The notes beneath the pieces are model-generated. The model made no database searches, had not been told where the DNA came from, and saw only the letters and a program-made list of their open reading frames with translations. The position numbers were made by a program, and so were the translations under genes. From the NCBI RefSeq assembly GCF_008635795.1, contig NZ_VWRQ01000004.1, positions 1 to 64,000 of the forward strand: a stretch of 64,000 bases of DNA, written 5' to 3'. The DNA is from Paenibacillus tepidiphilus (GTDB lineage: Bacteria; Bacillota; Bacilli; Paenibacillales; Paenibacillaceae). Below, one piece after another: positions 53,240-63,011 of this stretch (position 1 is the stretch's first letter; each line of letters starts with the position of its first letter).

Positions 53240-54187
53240 GTGAGTAGCATAGCGAATTTAAGAAATGAGATAGCAGAAGCAATTGGAATTCTATCTCCTA
53301 GTACCACAACTCCTATTGAGCATAGAATACTGGATTCCACCAAGGAAGATGGATATACAAGACACTTAATCGAGTATAATTCTTCCGGAGACCAGGTCAC
53401 TGCTTTTCTTTTGCTGCCGGAAATCCTTGATAACAATCCAGCTATTCTCATCCATCACCAGCACAACAGGGAGCATCATTTAGGAAAGAGCGAGGTTTGC
53501 GGTTTAGCCGGGAATCCTTTACAGGCTTTTGGCCCTGAACTGGCGAGAAAGGGATTTGTTGTGTTGGCTCCTGACTCCATATGCTTTGAGGACAGACGTA
53601 AACATGCACATGGAATAGAACCTCTTCCGGATAGCGGTGACTTTTGGCAGCATTATAATGAAATGTGCTATCGTATACTGAATGGCGATTATCTGATGAA
53701 AAAAGTGCTGAATGATGCTATGAATTGGATAACGTTACTTTCGAATCTGACTTATGTTGACAATCAAAGAATTGGCACACTTGGACATTCATATGGTGGC
53801 AATACGGTTTTATTTCTTTCTGCGTTAGATGAACGAATCGGTTATAGCTGTGCAAGCGGCAGTGCTTGTACTTATGAGAACCGCATGCTACACAATGTGG
53901 GGATTGAAATGGCGAGCGTAATTCCACACTTCCACAGCAAATACGATATCTATGATTTAGTATCTTGTATTGCACCAAGACGGCTGCTTATTGTGTCTGC
54001 GGATGAGGATAAATACTCAAGAGATGCCCCAACTATCGTTGAAAAAGCCAGCCCAGCCTATTCAGAACTGGAAGCTTTACATCATCTGCATCACAAGAGG
54101 TATCAAGGGGGACATGGATTGACAGAAGAAAGATTCGATTACATTATAGAGTGGCTTGATTCCAATGCGAAGCATTGTGAAGAATAA
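53240..54187 (+). CDS. Alpha/beta hydrolase (dienelactone-hydrolase-like)
   Basis: A 315-residue hydrolase. The nucleophile is Ser in LGHSYGGNT, the acid is Asp in IVSADEDKYSRD and the base His in YQGGHGLTEE. The N-terminal half carries the HHQHNREHHLGKSEV segment seen in Abhydrolase_7/DLH-like esterases. No signal peptide. The start is GTG with GCGGG directly in front, not ideal; no better in-frame start exists. It probably acts on an ester or lactone of unknown nature. Confidence 0.82.
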   Translation: MSSIANLRNEIAEAIGILSPSTTTPIEHRILDSTKEDGYTRHLIEYNSSGDQVTAFLLLPEILDNNPAILIHHQHNREHHLGKSEVCGLAGNPLQAFGPELARKGFVVLAPDSICFEDRRKHAHGIEPLPDSGDFWQHYNEMCYRILNGDYLMKKVLNDAMNWITLLSNLTYVDNQRIGTLGHSYGGNTVLFLSALDERIGYSCASGSACTYENRMLHNVGIEMASVIPHFHSKYDIYDLVSCIAPRRLLIVSADEDKYSRDAPTIVEKASPAYSELEALHHLHHKRYQGGHGLTEERFDYIIEWLDSNAKHCEE

Positions 54188-54336
54188 GCATTTTCTACAT
54201 ATTGAAAGTAAATAAATTCTGAACCGAGGCCTCACTACATTCTGTGAGGTTTCTTTGTTTTTCGAAAAATTCCAAATTGGTTAAACTAACCCTAGACAAT
54301 ACTTTACCCAAATCAGCCGAAATGAGGGGATGCCCC

Positions 54337-56433
54337 ATGACAACCCACAAAGTACCCAATAGATTAGCCAACGAAAAATCACCTTACCTGCTACAGCACG
54401 CCCACAACCCAGTGGATTGGTATCCTTGGGGGGAGGAGGCTTTTGCTAAGGCGCAGGCGGAGAACAAGCCGATCTTTCTGTCAGTTGGATATAGCACTTG
54501 CCATTGGTGCCACGTAATGGAACGCGAATCCTTCGAGGACGAAGAAGTGGCGCAGCTGCTTAACAATCATTATGTAGCGATCAAGGTCGACCGCGAGGAG
54601 CGACCGGATATTGATGCGCTCTATATGTCGGTGTGCCAGGCGCTGACCGGAAGCGGCGGGTGGCCGCTGACGGTGTTGCTGACGCCGGAGAAGAAGCCGT
54701 TTTATGCGGGGACGTATTTTCCGAAGCGGAAAATGTTCGGGCGGATCGGGCTGATGGAGGTGCTGGAGCAGATCCGCAGTAAATGGGAGCAGGACGGTGA
54801 AGCACTGATCCAGTACGGGAATGAGCTGATGCAGGAGCTGCAGGCGTTTGAACGTAAGAATGTGGCGAATGCAGGCGGCGACGGCAGCGGAATTCCCGGC
54901 GAAGAGCTGCTCCATGAGGCGTACAAGCTGTACCAGCGGCAGTTCGACGAGGAATACGGCGGCTTCGGCCAGGCGCCGAAGTTCCCGACGCCGCATAATC
55001 TTTCGTTCCTGCTGGCGTACAGTCAGGCCTACAAGCAGCCGGAGGCGCTGCGGATGGTGGAGAAGACGCTGGAGTCGATGTACCGGGGCGGGATGTACGA
55101 CCATATCGGCTTCGGGTTCTCCCGGTATTCGACGGACCGTGAATGGCTGGTGCCGCATTTCGAGAAGATGCTGTACGATAACGCGCTGCTGGCCATCGCT
55201 TATCTGGAAGCGTATCAGCTTACCGGAAAAGCGCTCTACGCCGACATTGCGGAGCAAATCTTTACGTACGTGAAGCGCGATATGACCTCGCCGGAAGGCG
55301 CATTCTACTCGGCGGAGGATGCCGACTCGGAAGGCATCGAAGGGAAGTTCTATGTCTTCACGCGAGACGAGATTGAGGAAGCGCTGGGCCTGGAAGACAT
55401 GCACTCTTATTGTAATGTCTACGGCATTACGCCGGAGGGCAATTTCGAGGGAGCAAACATCCCGAACCTGCTGCGCGGATTGCCGGAGGAGCAGGCGGAG
55501 CTGAAGGAGCTGAACCCGCTTGGCCTGAAGACGCGCACCGACGAGTGGCGCGAGAAGCTGTTCGCGTACCGGGAGCAGCGGATTCATCCGGCCAAGGATG
55601 ATAAGGTGCTTACCTCCTGGAACGGCCTGATGATCGCGGCGCTGGCGAAGGGTGCCAAAGCGCTGCAAAAGCCTGAGTACGCCCAAGCCGCAGCCGCTGC
55701 GGCGGACTTCATCTGGACGACCCTGCGGCGGGAAGACGGGCGGCTGCTGGCCCGCTACCGTGACGGCGAGGCCGCCATTCCGGCATATGTCGACGACTAT
55801 GCCTTCCTGCTCTGGGGATTGACCGAGCTGTATGAAGCGACGGGTCAAGCCGTGCATCTGGAGCGGGCCATTGCGCTCAAGGATGGGTTGCTTGCGCTGT
55901 TCGCCGACAAGGAAGGCGGCGGCTTCTTCTTCACCGGCCATGACGGGGAAGAGCTGCCGATCCGCTCCAAGGAGCTGTATGACGGAGCTATCCCGTCCGG
56001 CAACTCTGTAGCGGCTAGACAGCTGTGGAAGCTGTCGGTCATTACGCAGGATGCGGAGCTGAAGGCCATTGCCGAGCGGACGGCGCAAATGCTGGCAGCC
56101 GCGGCGGCGGAGTATCCGCCGGGCTACTCCATGTATTTGCAGGCGCATCTGGCGCTGGTCTCCGGCGGCCGCGAGTGGGTGCTGAGTGGCAAGCGCGGCG
56201 ATGCCGTGCTGCACGGCATGCTCTCCCAGGTGCAGCGGGCGTACCAGCCTGATGCGGCGCTGATCGTCAACTGGACGGATGCCGAGGACGGCGGGGTGCA
56301 GAAGCTGTTGCCGCATCTGGCCGACAAGCCGGCGGTGGACGGGCAGGCCACGGTGTACGAATGCCGCAACTTCGCCTGCCGCCAGCCGCTGACGAATCCG
56401 GAAGCGCTGAAGGAGCTGCTGGTGCGGGACTGA
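54337..56433 (+). CDS. Thioredoxin-domain protein, YyaL/DUF255 family
   Basis: A 698-residue protein of the widely conserved YyaL (spermatogenesis-associated protein 20) family. The N-terminal domain has [25 protein letters not shown] and the CxxC in [10 protein letters not shown]. An (alpha/alpha)6 glycosidase-like domain follows ([41 protein letters not shown]). The biochemical role is not established. ATG 54337 with GAGGGG upstream matches the family start. High GC, unlike the preceding accessory genes. Confidence 0.92.
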   Translation: MTTHKVPNRLANEKSPYLLQHAHNPVDWYPWGEEAFAKAQAENKPIFLSVGYSTCHWCHVMERESFEDEEVAQLLNNHYVAIKVDREERPDIDALYMSVCQALTGSGGWPLTVLLTPEKKPFYAGTYFPKRKMFGRIGLMEVLEQIRSKWEQDGEALIQYGNELMQELQAFERKNVANAGGDGSGIPGEELLHEAYKLYQRQFDEEYGGFGQAPKFPTPHNLSFLLAYSQAYKQPEALRMVEKTLESMYRGGMYDHIGFGFSRYSTDREWLVPHFEKMLYDNALLAIAYLEAYQLTGKALYADIAEQIFTYVKRDMTSPEGAFYSAEDADSEGIEGKFYVFTRDEIEEALGLEDMHSYCNVYGITPEGNFEGANIPNLLRGLPEEQAELKELNPLGLKTRTDEWREKLFAYREQRIHPAKDDKVLTSWNGLMIAALAKGAKALQKPEYAQAAAAAADFIWTTLRREDGRLLARYRDGEAAIPAYVDDYAFLLWGLTELYEATGQAVHLERAIALKDGLLALFADKEGGGFFFTGHDGEELPIRSKELYDGAIPSGNSVAARQLWKLSVITQDAELKAIAERTAQMLAAAAAEYPPGYSMYLQAHLALVSGGREWVLSGKRGDAVLHGMLSQVQRAYQPDAALIVNWTDAEDGGVQKLLPHLADKPAVDGQATVYECRNFACRQPLTNPEALKELLVRD

Positions 56434-56466
56434 GGGGTATGCGAAGGTGGCGGAAGTGAGCAGGGA

Positions 56467-56500
56467 TTGCGGTATGCTCTATAGCAAGAGCATGCCGCAA
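56467..56500 (+). terminator. Hairpin terminator-like element
   Basis: TTGCGGTATGCTCT pairs with AGAGCATGCCGCAA (one G-T pair) around a 6-base loop, 34 bp after the YyaL-family stop; the T tract is poor. Confidence 0.65.
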
Positions 56501-56737
56501 ATAATTAGAACATGAAGTGTTGTTACTATGCCAGGTAAAGCCGGACAAAGACAGGCAAAGCCGGCCAGAAATCTACACATGCTCCTTACTCGCTGCCAAG
56601 TCACACATATAAAGTTCAAACGTACCGTTCAAACTAGTGCAATGACCAATTCAAATCTAAGGATGATATGCGCAGGCATCTCCAGTTCTTATCGCAACAT
56701 AGACGGTGCATAGCTACAAGTGGATGCGGTCAAAGCA

Positions 56738-56924
56738 CTAGTTCGATTTTCGCACACTAATTTTGCCGTTTTGACGGATTTTAGCGATCTAATTCGATTA
56801 TCGCCACTTAATTTGGACGATATGGGCGTAATCTTCATTTTTCGTCCATATTAAGTGGCGATTTTCCAATTAGATTGGAGATTATCTCCATTCGTGTGGA
56901 ATTAGGTGGCGAATTTCCAACTAA
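56738..56924. repeat. Inverted array of a 23-bp element, 51-bp spacing
   Basis: The element TTARGTGGCGAWTTTCSAAYTAG occurs on the minus strand at 56738-56760 and 56789-56811, and on the plus strand at 56851-56873 and 56902-56924. Same-strand copies are 51 bp apart, and the two pairs face each other about GGACGA...TCGTCC. A fifth, solitary copy is at 126-148. Confidence 0.8.
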
Positions 56925-57489
56925 TCCAGCTACGGTTAAGCGGTTATGCGGACAGAGGAGTCTAACGGAACTAGTGGAGACAAGGAGCAGGATAAGAGAG
57001 CGTGTGGGAACATGTAGGAGCAAATGATGTTATTGGGTAAAATATAGGATCGCGTACAAGAAAATAGGCGCATTAGCCGCATAGAGCCCGATAGAGTGGA
57101 ATATTGGCGCCTAGAGAACCATAAGAGTCGGATAGAGGAGCACAGCCTACAAGCTGCTGCTCCTTTTGTCATTCCATAAAGCCTTATATAGCCCCAAATT
57201 GCAGGCCAGTTCCATTCTCTGCCTCCTCACAGCAAGCTCTTCCCCGCGTAGAATAGCAATAAGGTCTGCGAAATTTGCAGACTTTTGTCATTCTCCCATA
57301 AATCATACTTGACTAGGTGGGATTATGGGATTATTATATGAAAAAAAGCTAGGGAAACTGAGATTTTCAGAAACGAAATGCTAGGACTTGGTTGTAGTTA
57401 CATAGATTCGCCAACGTATATTCATAATTGTATACAATTATACAAATATATCGCCGACACGCCACCATGCGATGAGGGGAAGTAGAGGA

Positions 57490-58158
57490 ATGATGAACCG
57501 GTCACGGAGATTGTCCAAGGATAATACTTACTACGAATTAAAGCAAAAGATTATAGACAGTGAATTAGAGCCGAATCAGCCGGTCAATGAAGAGAAGCTG
57601 TCGGCGCTGCTTGGGGTTAGCCGTACTCCGCTGCGGGAAGCGATTCAGCGGCTGGAGAATGAGGATTTTCTGGTCCGGCAGCCGAACGGAAGGCTCAGGG
57701 TTGCTTCGGTAACTGCCAGAGAGGTGGAAGAGATTTTTCAAATCCGCAGCATGCTTGAAGGATACGTTGCCAGAAGCGCCGCGAGGAACGCGACGGAGCA
57801 GGATATCCAGAAGCTCACCCGGATGATGGATCAGATTAAGCATTCCTTCCAGCATGGGGAGAATCAGAATTTTGTGACCTACGGCTTTGAATTCCATGAT
57901 TACTTGTCGGAAATAAGCGGACTTCAGACCTTCGAGAAGGTATTGAACCAGTTAAGAGATCATTCGCTCCGCTACTGCCGGTACGTCTCCTTGCACGGGG
58001 ATTGGAACACACAGGCGGATGAAGAGCATAATTTCATTTTGCAGATGATTATCGACAAGAATGAAGACGGTGCAGAGAAGGCCATGCGGGATCATATCCT
58101 TAGCAGTCTGGCTACGGCCCTGGAGCAGATCAAGGAAATGGAACCTGCCGATTCATAA
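57490..58158 (+). CDS. GntR/FadR-family regulator
   Basis: A 222-residue regulator with an N-terminal GntR winged helix (YYELKQKIIDSELEPNQPVNEEKLSALLGVSRTPLREAIQRLENEDFLVRQPNGRLRVA) and an all-helical FCD ligand domain (EIFQIRSMLEGYVARSAARNA, FEFHDYLSEISG). The His residues of the FCD metal site (FHDYL, HNFIL, DHIL) are present. The ATG has GAGGGG upstream. It heads the met-like transport operon and probably senses its substrate or product. Confidence 0.92.
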   Translation: MMNRSRRLSKDNTYYELKQKIIDSELEPNQPVNEEKLSALLGVSRTPLREAIQRLENEDFLVRQPNGRLRVASVTAREVEEIFQIRSMLEGYVARSAARNATEQDIQKLTRMMDQIKHSFQHGENQNFVTYGFEFHDYLSEISGLQTFEKVLNQLRDHSLRYCRYVSLHGDWNTQADEEHNFILQMIIDKNEDGAEKAMRDHILSSLATALEQIKEMEPADS

Positions 58159-58209
58159 TAAATTGAAGACATAATGAATGGAAGACATATAGAAGGGAAG
58201 TGTCTGGCC

Positions 58210-59364
58210 ATGGCACCGAAACTGGAGACGGACTTAGCCAATCAATTAATCGATGTACGCAGAAACCTTCACCGGGAGCCGGAGCTGAGCTATGAAGAGT
58301 TCCGGACGACGGCGAAGCTGCGGGAATGGTTGACCGAAGCTGAAATACGTATACTCGACCTCCCTTTAGCAACCGGACTGATCGCGGAGATTGGACATGC
58401 TGAAGGACCTGTTGTAGCGATCCGCTGCGATATTGATGCCCTGCCGATTGAAGAGCAGACGGGATTGCCGTTTGCCTCCGAGATTTCCGGTAAAATGCAT
58501 GCCTGCGGCCATGACTTTCATACCGCTGTTATTCTGGGGGCGGCGCTCTTGCTGAAGGAACGCGAAAGCGAATTGCCTGGCAAGGTTCGCGTATTGTTCC
58601 AGCCGGCCGAAGAGACGGGACACGGTGCGGAAAGCGTCTTGGCTTCGGGAGGCCTTAAGGATGTAGCTGCCATTTTCGGACTGCATAATTCACCGGAGCT
58701 GCCTACAGGGACATTTGGAACGCGTTCCGGAGCTTTGACAGCAGGCGTAGACCGGTTTGAAATTACGGTAAAAGGCGTCGGCGCCCATGCGGCTACTCCC
58801 GAGAATGGGGTAGACGCTATCGTGACCGCGGCACAGATCATTACGATGCTGCAAACCGTCGTCAGCCGGCAGAGTACGGCACTGGAGCCGGTGGTGCTCA
58901 GCGTTACCCGCATCAACGGGGGCTTCACCTGGAATGTGCTGCCGGAGAAGGTTGAACTGGAAGGTACGGTACGGACTTACAATGAAGAGATCCGGCGTAG
59001 CATTCCTGAGCGAATGACCCGGATTATCGAGGGAATCGCCGCAGCAGCCGGAGCGGAGGCGGAGCTGCACTGGTATCCGGGCCCGGCGGCCACAATCAAC
59101 CACGCAGAGTGGGCTGATTTTACGAAAGAGGTTGCCGCAGAGACAGGCTACGAGGTGCGGGATATTCCGCCGCAAATGGGCGGGGAGGATTTCTCGTTCT
59201 ACCTGCAGCAGATTCCCGGCGCTTTTGTCAATATCGGAGCAGGGCCGGCGTATCCGCTGCATCACCCGCAGTTCGATGTCGACGAGGCGGCTATTGAACC
59301 CGCAGCCCGTTACTTTGCTTCTTTAGCCGAACGGGCGCTGGAGAAGCTGCAAGCGAAAGCGTGA
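58210..59364 (+). CDS. M20-family amidohydrolase
   Basis: A 384-residue metal-dependent amidohydrolase (peptidase M20D type, as hippurate hydrolase and N-acyl-amino-acid deacylases). Metal and catalytic residues are in IRCDIDALPIEEQTG, HACGHDFHTA, QPAEETGHGAE, LHNSPELPTG and PPQMGGEDFSFY, with a dimerisation insert in the middle. ATG 58210 with GGGAAG upstream fits the family. Sitting beside metNIQ, it probably releases an amino acid from an N-acyl derivative after uptake, as the SndA/YxeP-type enzymes of Bacillus do. Confidence 0.92.
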   Translation: MAPKLETDLANQLIDVRRNLHREPELSYEEFRTTAKLREWLTEAEIRILDLPLATGLIAEIGHAEGPVVAIRCDIDALPIEEQTGLPFASEISGKMHACGHDFHTAVILGAALLLKERESELPGKVRVLFQPAEETGHGAESVLASGGLKDVAAIFGLHNSPELPTGTFGTRSGALTAGVDRFEITVKGVGAHAATPENGVDAIVTAAQIITMLQTVVSRQSTALEPVVLSVTRINGGFTWNVLPEKVELEGTVRTYNEEIRRSIPERMTRIIEGIAAAAGAEAELHWYPGPAATINHAEWADFTKEVAAETGYEVRDIPPQMGGEDFSFYLQQIPGAFVNIGAGPAYPLHHPQFDVDEAAIEPAARYFASLAERALEKLQAKA

Positions 59365-59418
59365 TTTTGTAAAACCAACAAAAAATCCTAACTTCACCAT
59401 AAGAATGAGGGGATGAAC

Positions 59419-60462
59419 ATGCTTGAGATAAAGAATGTGTATAAGACATTCACACGGAAAGGCATCACGATTGAAGCCCTGAAGGGAGTCAGCCTGAAGG
59501 TAGAGAAAGGCGATATCTTCGGGGTCATCGGGTACAGCGGCGCCGGGAAGAGTACACTGATCCGTCTGGCCAATTATCTGGAAAGACCGACCGAAGGCCA
59601 GGTGTTCGTTGACGGCTTCGATTTAGGCGAATATAGCGCCAATGAATTGCGGGAAGCCAAGAAGAATATCGGGATGATTTTTCAGCATTTTAACCTGCTG
59701 GAATCTAAGAAGGTGTTCGATAACGTAGCGATCCCCCTCGTGCTGCTCAAGAAGAGCAAGGAGGAAATCCGCCAGCGGGTAACGGAACTGCTGGAGTTTG
59801 TGGGCTTAAGCGATAAGGCCGGCAGCTATCCGAGTGAATTGTCGGGCGGGCAGAAGCAGCGGGTCGGCATTGCCCGGGCGCTGGCTACGAATCCTTCCCT
59901 GCTGCTGTGCGACGAAGCGACTTCCGCGCTGGACCCGCAGACCACCCAGTCGATCCTGCAGCTGCTGAAGCGGATCAATGCGGAATACAACATTACGGTG
60001 CTGATTATTACGCATGAGATGTCTGTCATCCAGGAAATCTGCAACAAGGTGGCCGTAATGGAGGAAGGGAAGATCATCGAGCAGGGCAGCGTGCTGGAGG
60101 TATTCGGCCATCCGCGGCATCAGACGACGCAGAATTTTGTGAAGACCGTTATTCACAATGAGCTGACCGCCAGCGTACAGCAATCCATCAAAGCCGAGCA
60201 TGGACGGCGGCTCGTCAAGCTTCATTTTCTCGGGGAAAGCACGACGGAGCCCGTTCTCTATGAGATGGTCCGCGCCTATGACATTAAGTTCAATATATTG
60301 TTTGCCAACACGACTGAAATTCAGGAGAAGACGCTGGTAACCATGATTCTGCAATTCAGCGGCGAAGCCGCAGAAATCGGCAAGGCATTAGAGTTCCTGG
60401 AGCAGCATGAGATTGGAATTGAGGAGGTGGATGACAATGTTTTCGACCACAGTAACCGGTGA
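59419..60462 (+). CDS. metN: Methionine-type ABC transporter ATP-binding protein
   Basis: A 347-residue ATPase of the MetN family. Walker A is GYSGAGKST, signature LSGGQKQR and Walker B LLLCDEATSALD. After about residue 250 comes the C-terminal NIL domain (RRLVKLHFLGESTTEPVLYEMVRAYDIKFNILFANTTEIQ), the methionine-sensing module of MetN proteins. An ATG at 59413 touches the ribosome site, so ATG 59419 is preferred. It overlaps metI by 26 bases. Confidence 0.95.
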   Translation: MLEIKNVYKTFTRKGITIEALKGVSLKVEKGDIFGVIGYSGAGKSTLIRLANYLERPTEGQVFVDGFDLGEYSANELREAKKNIGMIFQHFNLLESKKVFDNVAIPLVLLKKSKEEIRQRVTELLEFVGLSDKAGSYPSELSGGQKQRVGIARALATNPSLLLCDEATSALDPQTTQSILQLLKRINAEYNITVLIITHEMSVIQEICNKVAVMEEGKIIEQGSVLEVFGHPRHQTTQNFVKTVIHNELTASVQQSIKAEHGRRLVKLHFLGESTTEPVLYEMVRAYDIKFNILFANTTEIQEKTLVTMILQFSGEAAEIGKALEFLEQHEIGIEEVDDNVFDHSNR

Positions 60463-61096
60463 GCAATTTATGCAGGCGATTATTGAGACCATACAAATGG
60501 TAGGGATTTCGCTGTTTGTAGGTTCACTGATCGGCATTCCCTTCGGCATCCTGCTTGTCGTTACCCGCCCAGGCGGTGTGCTGGAGAACCGGGCCGTCTA
60601 CGCGATCCTTAATCCGGTCATTAACATTGTCCGGTCGCTACCGTTTATTATTCTTTTGGTAGCCATTGTTCCGTTTACGAGATTTATTGTGGGAACCTCG
60701 ATTGGGACCAGCGCAGCGATCGTACCGCTGATCATCTATATCGCACCTTACATCGGACGGTTAGTGGAGAACTCGCTGCTGGAAGTAAACCCCGGAATTA
60801 TGGAAGCTGCCGAGTCGATGGGTGCCACTCCGTTTCAGGTCATCCGCTACTTCTTACTGCCGGAGGCAGTAGGTTCACTGATTCTGTCGTTGACTACGGC
60901 AACGGTCGGCTTGATCGGCGCTACGGCCATGGCCGGAACGGTCGGCGGCGGCGGTGTCGGTGACTTGGCCATCGTGTATGGCTACCAGCGCTTTGACACG
61001 GTAGTCGTCATAGCCACAGTGTTAATTCTGGTCGTTCTGGTACAGGGCATTCAATCCTTGGGCAACACCTTGGCGAGAAAAATTCGCCGCTATTAG
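60437..61096 (+). CDS. metI: Methionine-type ABC transporter permease
   Basis: A 219-residue permease with five helices. The coupling segment EAAESMGATPFQVIRYFLLPEA is the EAA loop typical of MetI, and NPVINIVRSLPFIILLVAIVPFTR is the family hallmark. It starts inside metN with GGAGG 9 bases before ATG 60437. It forms the membrane channel with MetN, supplied by MetQ. Confidence 0.95.
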   Translation: MFSTTVTGEQFMQAIIETIQMVGISLFVGSLIGIPFGILLVVTRPGGVLENRAVYAILNPVINIVRSLPFIILLVAIVPFTRFIVGTSIGTSAAIVPLIIYIAPYIGRLVENSLLEVNPGIMEAAESMGATPFQVIRYFLLPEAVGSLILSLTTATVGLIGATAMAGTVGGGGVGDLAIVYGYQRFDTVVVIATVLILVVLVQGIQSLGNTLARKIRRY

Positions 61097-61128
61097 ATAG
61101 AGCAAATTCAGGAGGGGGAAGCAGACAG

Positions 61129-62148
61129 ATGAGTGCATGGACCAAGCAAGACCGATTCCAAGCGATTCTTTCCGGTGAACTGGCGGATCGTCCGATTGTC
61201 AGCGGCTGGCGCCATTTTATTGACAAGGAGCAAACGGCCGGGGATCTGGCGGACACGACGATTTCTTTTACGAACCAATATGATTGGGACTGGGTCAAAA
61301 TCAACCCGAGAGCCACTTACCTGGCCGAAGCCTGGGGCAATCAGTATGATTTTGCCGATTACCAGACCGTGTTTCCGAGACAGAAGACGACAGTCATTCC
61401 GAAGGCGGAGAATCTGTGGGATCTTGAGGTGAAAAAAGCTGCCGAAACGCCATCCCTGGCCGAGCACCTGGACGCCGTCAGACGTATCCGGCAAGGACTG
61501 CCGGACACACCGCTGATCCAGACGGTATTCTCGCCGCTTACGGTGCTGCTGTTCATCGTGGGCCGTTCCGCTTATGTAACCAAGACGGTGTTCGGCATCG
61601 AGCAGCCGGTTACGCTGGAATCGCTCTTCAAGGAGCACCGGGCGGCTGCCCACCATGCGCTGCATGCGATTGCGCTGACCTTGGCAGATTATGTACAGGA
61701 GCTGAAGCAAGCAGGTTCCGACGGCTTGTTCTATGCGGTGACAGGTACAGCCCATCCAGGGCTATTTAATGAAGCTATGTTCGATGAGCTGTCCAGACCT
61801 TATGATTCGATTGTTCTGGAGGCCGCCAGCTATGGCAAGAACATCCTTCATACCTGCGGGGCTCATGCCCAGCCGGAGAAATTCAATGATTACCGGATCG
61901 ACGGCATTAGCTGGGATACGGTCGCCGAAGGCAATCCGGGGCTGGAAGCCGAGCTCAAATCCACCAAGGTGGGCGGAGTGGATCATGGATTGTTTGCGGT
62001 GAATGACATCGCACAGATCCGGCAGCAGGCGGCAGACGCTTTGAAGCTGATGCAAGGCAAACCGTTTATTCTCTCGCCAAACTGCGCGATCCCGTTAAGT
62101 GTCACCGATGAGGCGTTAGAACAATTTAAAAACACAGTATTGGAATAG
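61129..62148 (+). CDS. Uroporphyrinogen decarboxylase-family protein, methyltransferase-like
   Basis: A 339-residue TIM-barrel protein of the UroD superfamily, which includes the MtaA/CmuA corrinoid or thiol methyltransferases. A zinc-type motif is visible: His and Cys in ILHTCGAH and a distant Cys in LSPNCAIP, the HxC...C ligand set of thiol methyltransferases. True HemE residues (RQAGR start) are absent. Lying between metI and metQ, it probably moves a methyl group on the imported compound rather than making haem. Confidence 0.85.
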   Translation: MSAWTKQDRFQAILSGELADRPIVSGWRHFIDKEQTAGDLADTTISFTNQYDWDWVKINPRATYLAEAWGNQYDFADYQTVFPRQKTTVIPKAENLWDLEVKKAAETPSLAEHLDAVRRIRQGLPDTPLIQTVFSPLTVLLFIVGRSAYVTKTVFGIEQPVTLESLFKEHRAAAHHALHAIALTLADYVQELKQAGSDGLFYAVTGTAHPGLFNEAMFDELSRPYDSIVLEAASYGKNILHTCGAHAQPEKFNDYRIDGISWDTVAEGNPGLEAELKSTKVGGVDHGLFAVNDIAQIRQQAADALKLMQGKPFILSPNCAIPLSVTDEALEQFKNTVLE

Positions 62149-62161
62149 GAGAGGTGTACAA

Positions 62162-62992
62162 ATGAAAAAGTTAATGCTGGTTATGCTCATTGGAGTTCTG
62201 GCGGTGCTGACCGCCTGCGGCAATAAAGAGTCCGCAAGCTCGGGGGACAAGAAGGAAATTACCGTTGGTTTCGGTGTCGGCACCTATGAGGAGCAATTCC
62301 GCCAGTCCATTCAGCCGATCCTGGAGGAGAAGGGCTACAAAGTGGATATTAAGACCTTCTCGCAAAATATGCAGGTCAACCCTGCCATGAAGGAAGGCTC
62401 CATTGACGCAAGTATTTTCCAGAGTACAGCCTATATGGAGGCCATCAATGAAGAAATCAATGCCGATATGACCGGAATTGCTTACGTGCCGGGCGCTCCG
62501 CAAGGCCTGTATTCCGTCAATCATACAACGCTGGATGATGTCAAAGACGGCACTACCGTGGCTGTTCCGAATGACCCCGTTAACCAGGAACGTGCACTCC
62601 GCATTCTTGAAGAGCTGGGCTGGATCAAGATCAAGGAAGGCGCAGGCGTAGCGGACTTCAACATCAACAGCATGGAGTCGGACAAATTTGATATTGACAT
62701 CAAGGTGCTGGACCCTGCACAAATTCTCGTTTCCCTGCAGGATGTGGACTACGGCGTGGTGAATGGTAACTACATTGCCAACTCGCCGGACTGGAAGATT
62801 ACCGATGCCCTCAAGATCGAGAATACGCCAATGCAGCACAGAATCATCGTGTCGGTGAACAAGAAGGACGAGAATACCCAGTGGGCCAAGGATTTGAAGG
62901 CAGCGTATGAGTCGCCGGAGTTCGAAGAATACATCACAAGCCAGGAGAAATATGACGGCTTCATTCTGCCGGAAGCATGGGACAACAACTAA
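62162..62992 (+). CDS. metQ: MetQ/NlpA-family substrate-binding lipoprotein
   Basis: A 276-residue lipoprotein: signal peptide with lipobox LTAC (Cys19), a short Ser/Lys linker, then the NlpA domain (VGFGVGTYEEQFRQSIQPILEEKGYKVDIKTFSQNMQVNPAMKEGSIDASIFQSTAYME, IPNDPVNQERAL-like PNDPVNQERAL). It captures the substrate outside the membrane for MetNI. NlpA-family proteins bind methionine or related amino acids; the binding residues cannot be assigned without alignment. AGGAGAGG is upstream of the ATG. Confidence 0.94.
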   Translation: MKKLMLVMLIGVLAVLTACGNKESASSGDKKEITVGFGVGTYEEQFRQSIQPILEEKGYKVDIKTFSQNMQVNPAMKEGSIDASIFQSTAYMEAINEEINADMTGIAYVPGAPQGLYSVNHTTLDDVKDGTTVAVPNDPVNQERALRILEELGWIKIKEGAGVADFNINSMESDKFDIDIKVLDPAQILVSLQDVDYGVVNGNYIANSPDWKITDALKIENTPMQHRIIVSVNKKDENTQWAKDLKAAYESPEFEEYITSQEKYDGFILPEAWDNN

Positions 62993-63011
62993 GGTAAGGA
63001 AGTGGGCATAA

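Larger units (their letters stand above)
56434..57489. other. 1-kb intergenic region with repeats
   Basis: No supported gene. It contains the hairpin at 56467-56500 and the inverted repeat array at 56738-56924. From about 56940 to 57150 a purine-rich stretch has many GGAG, GATAG and AGAG words (GGCGC, CATAGAG, CGGATAGAG), probably degenerate repeats too. The GntR promoter is in the AT-rich end. Confidence 0.6.

Noticed and set aside
54481..56316. 611-codon open frame on the minus strand
   Set aside because: It lies entirely antisense to the YyaL-family gene. Its translation is Arg/Leu/Gln-rich without motifs, as expected for the opposite strand of a high-GC gene.
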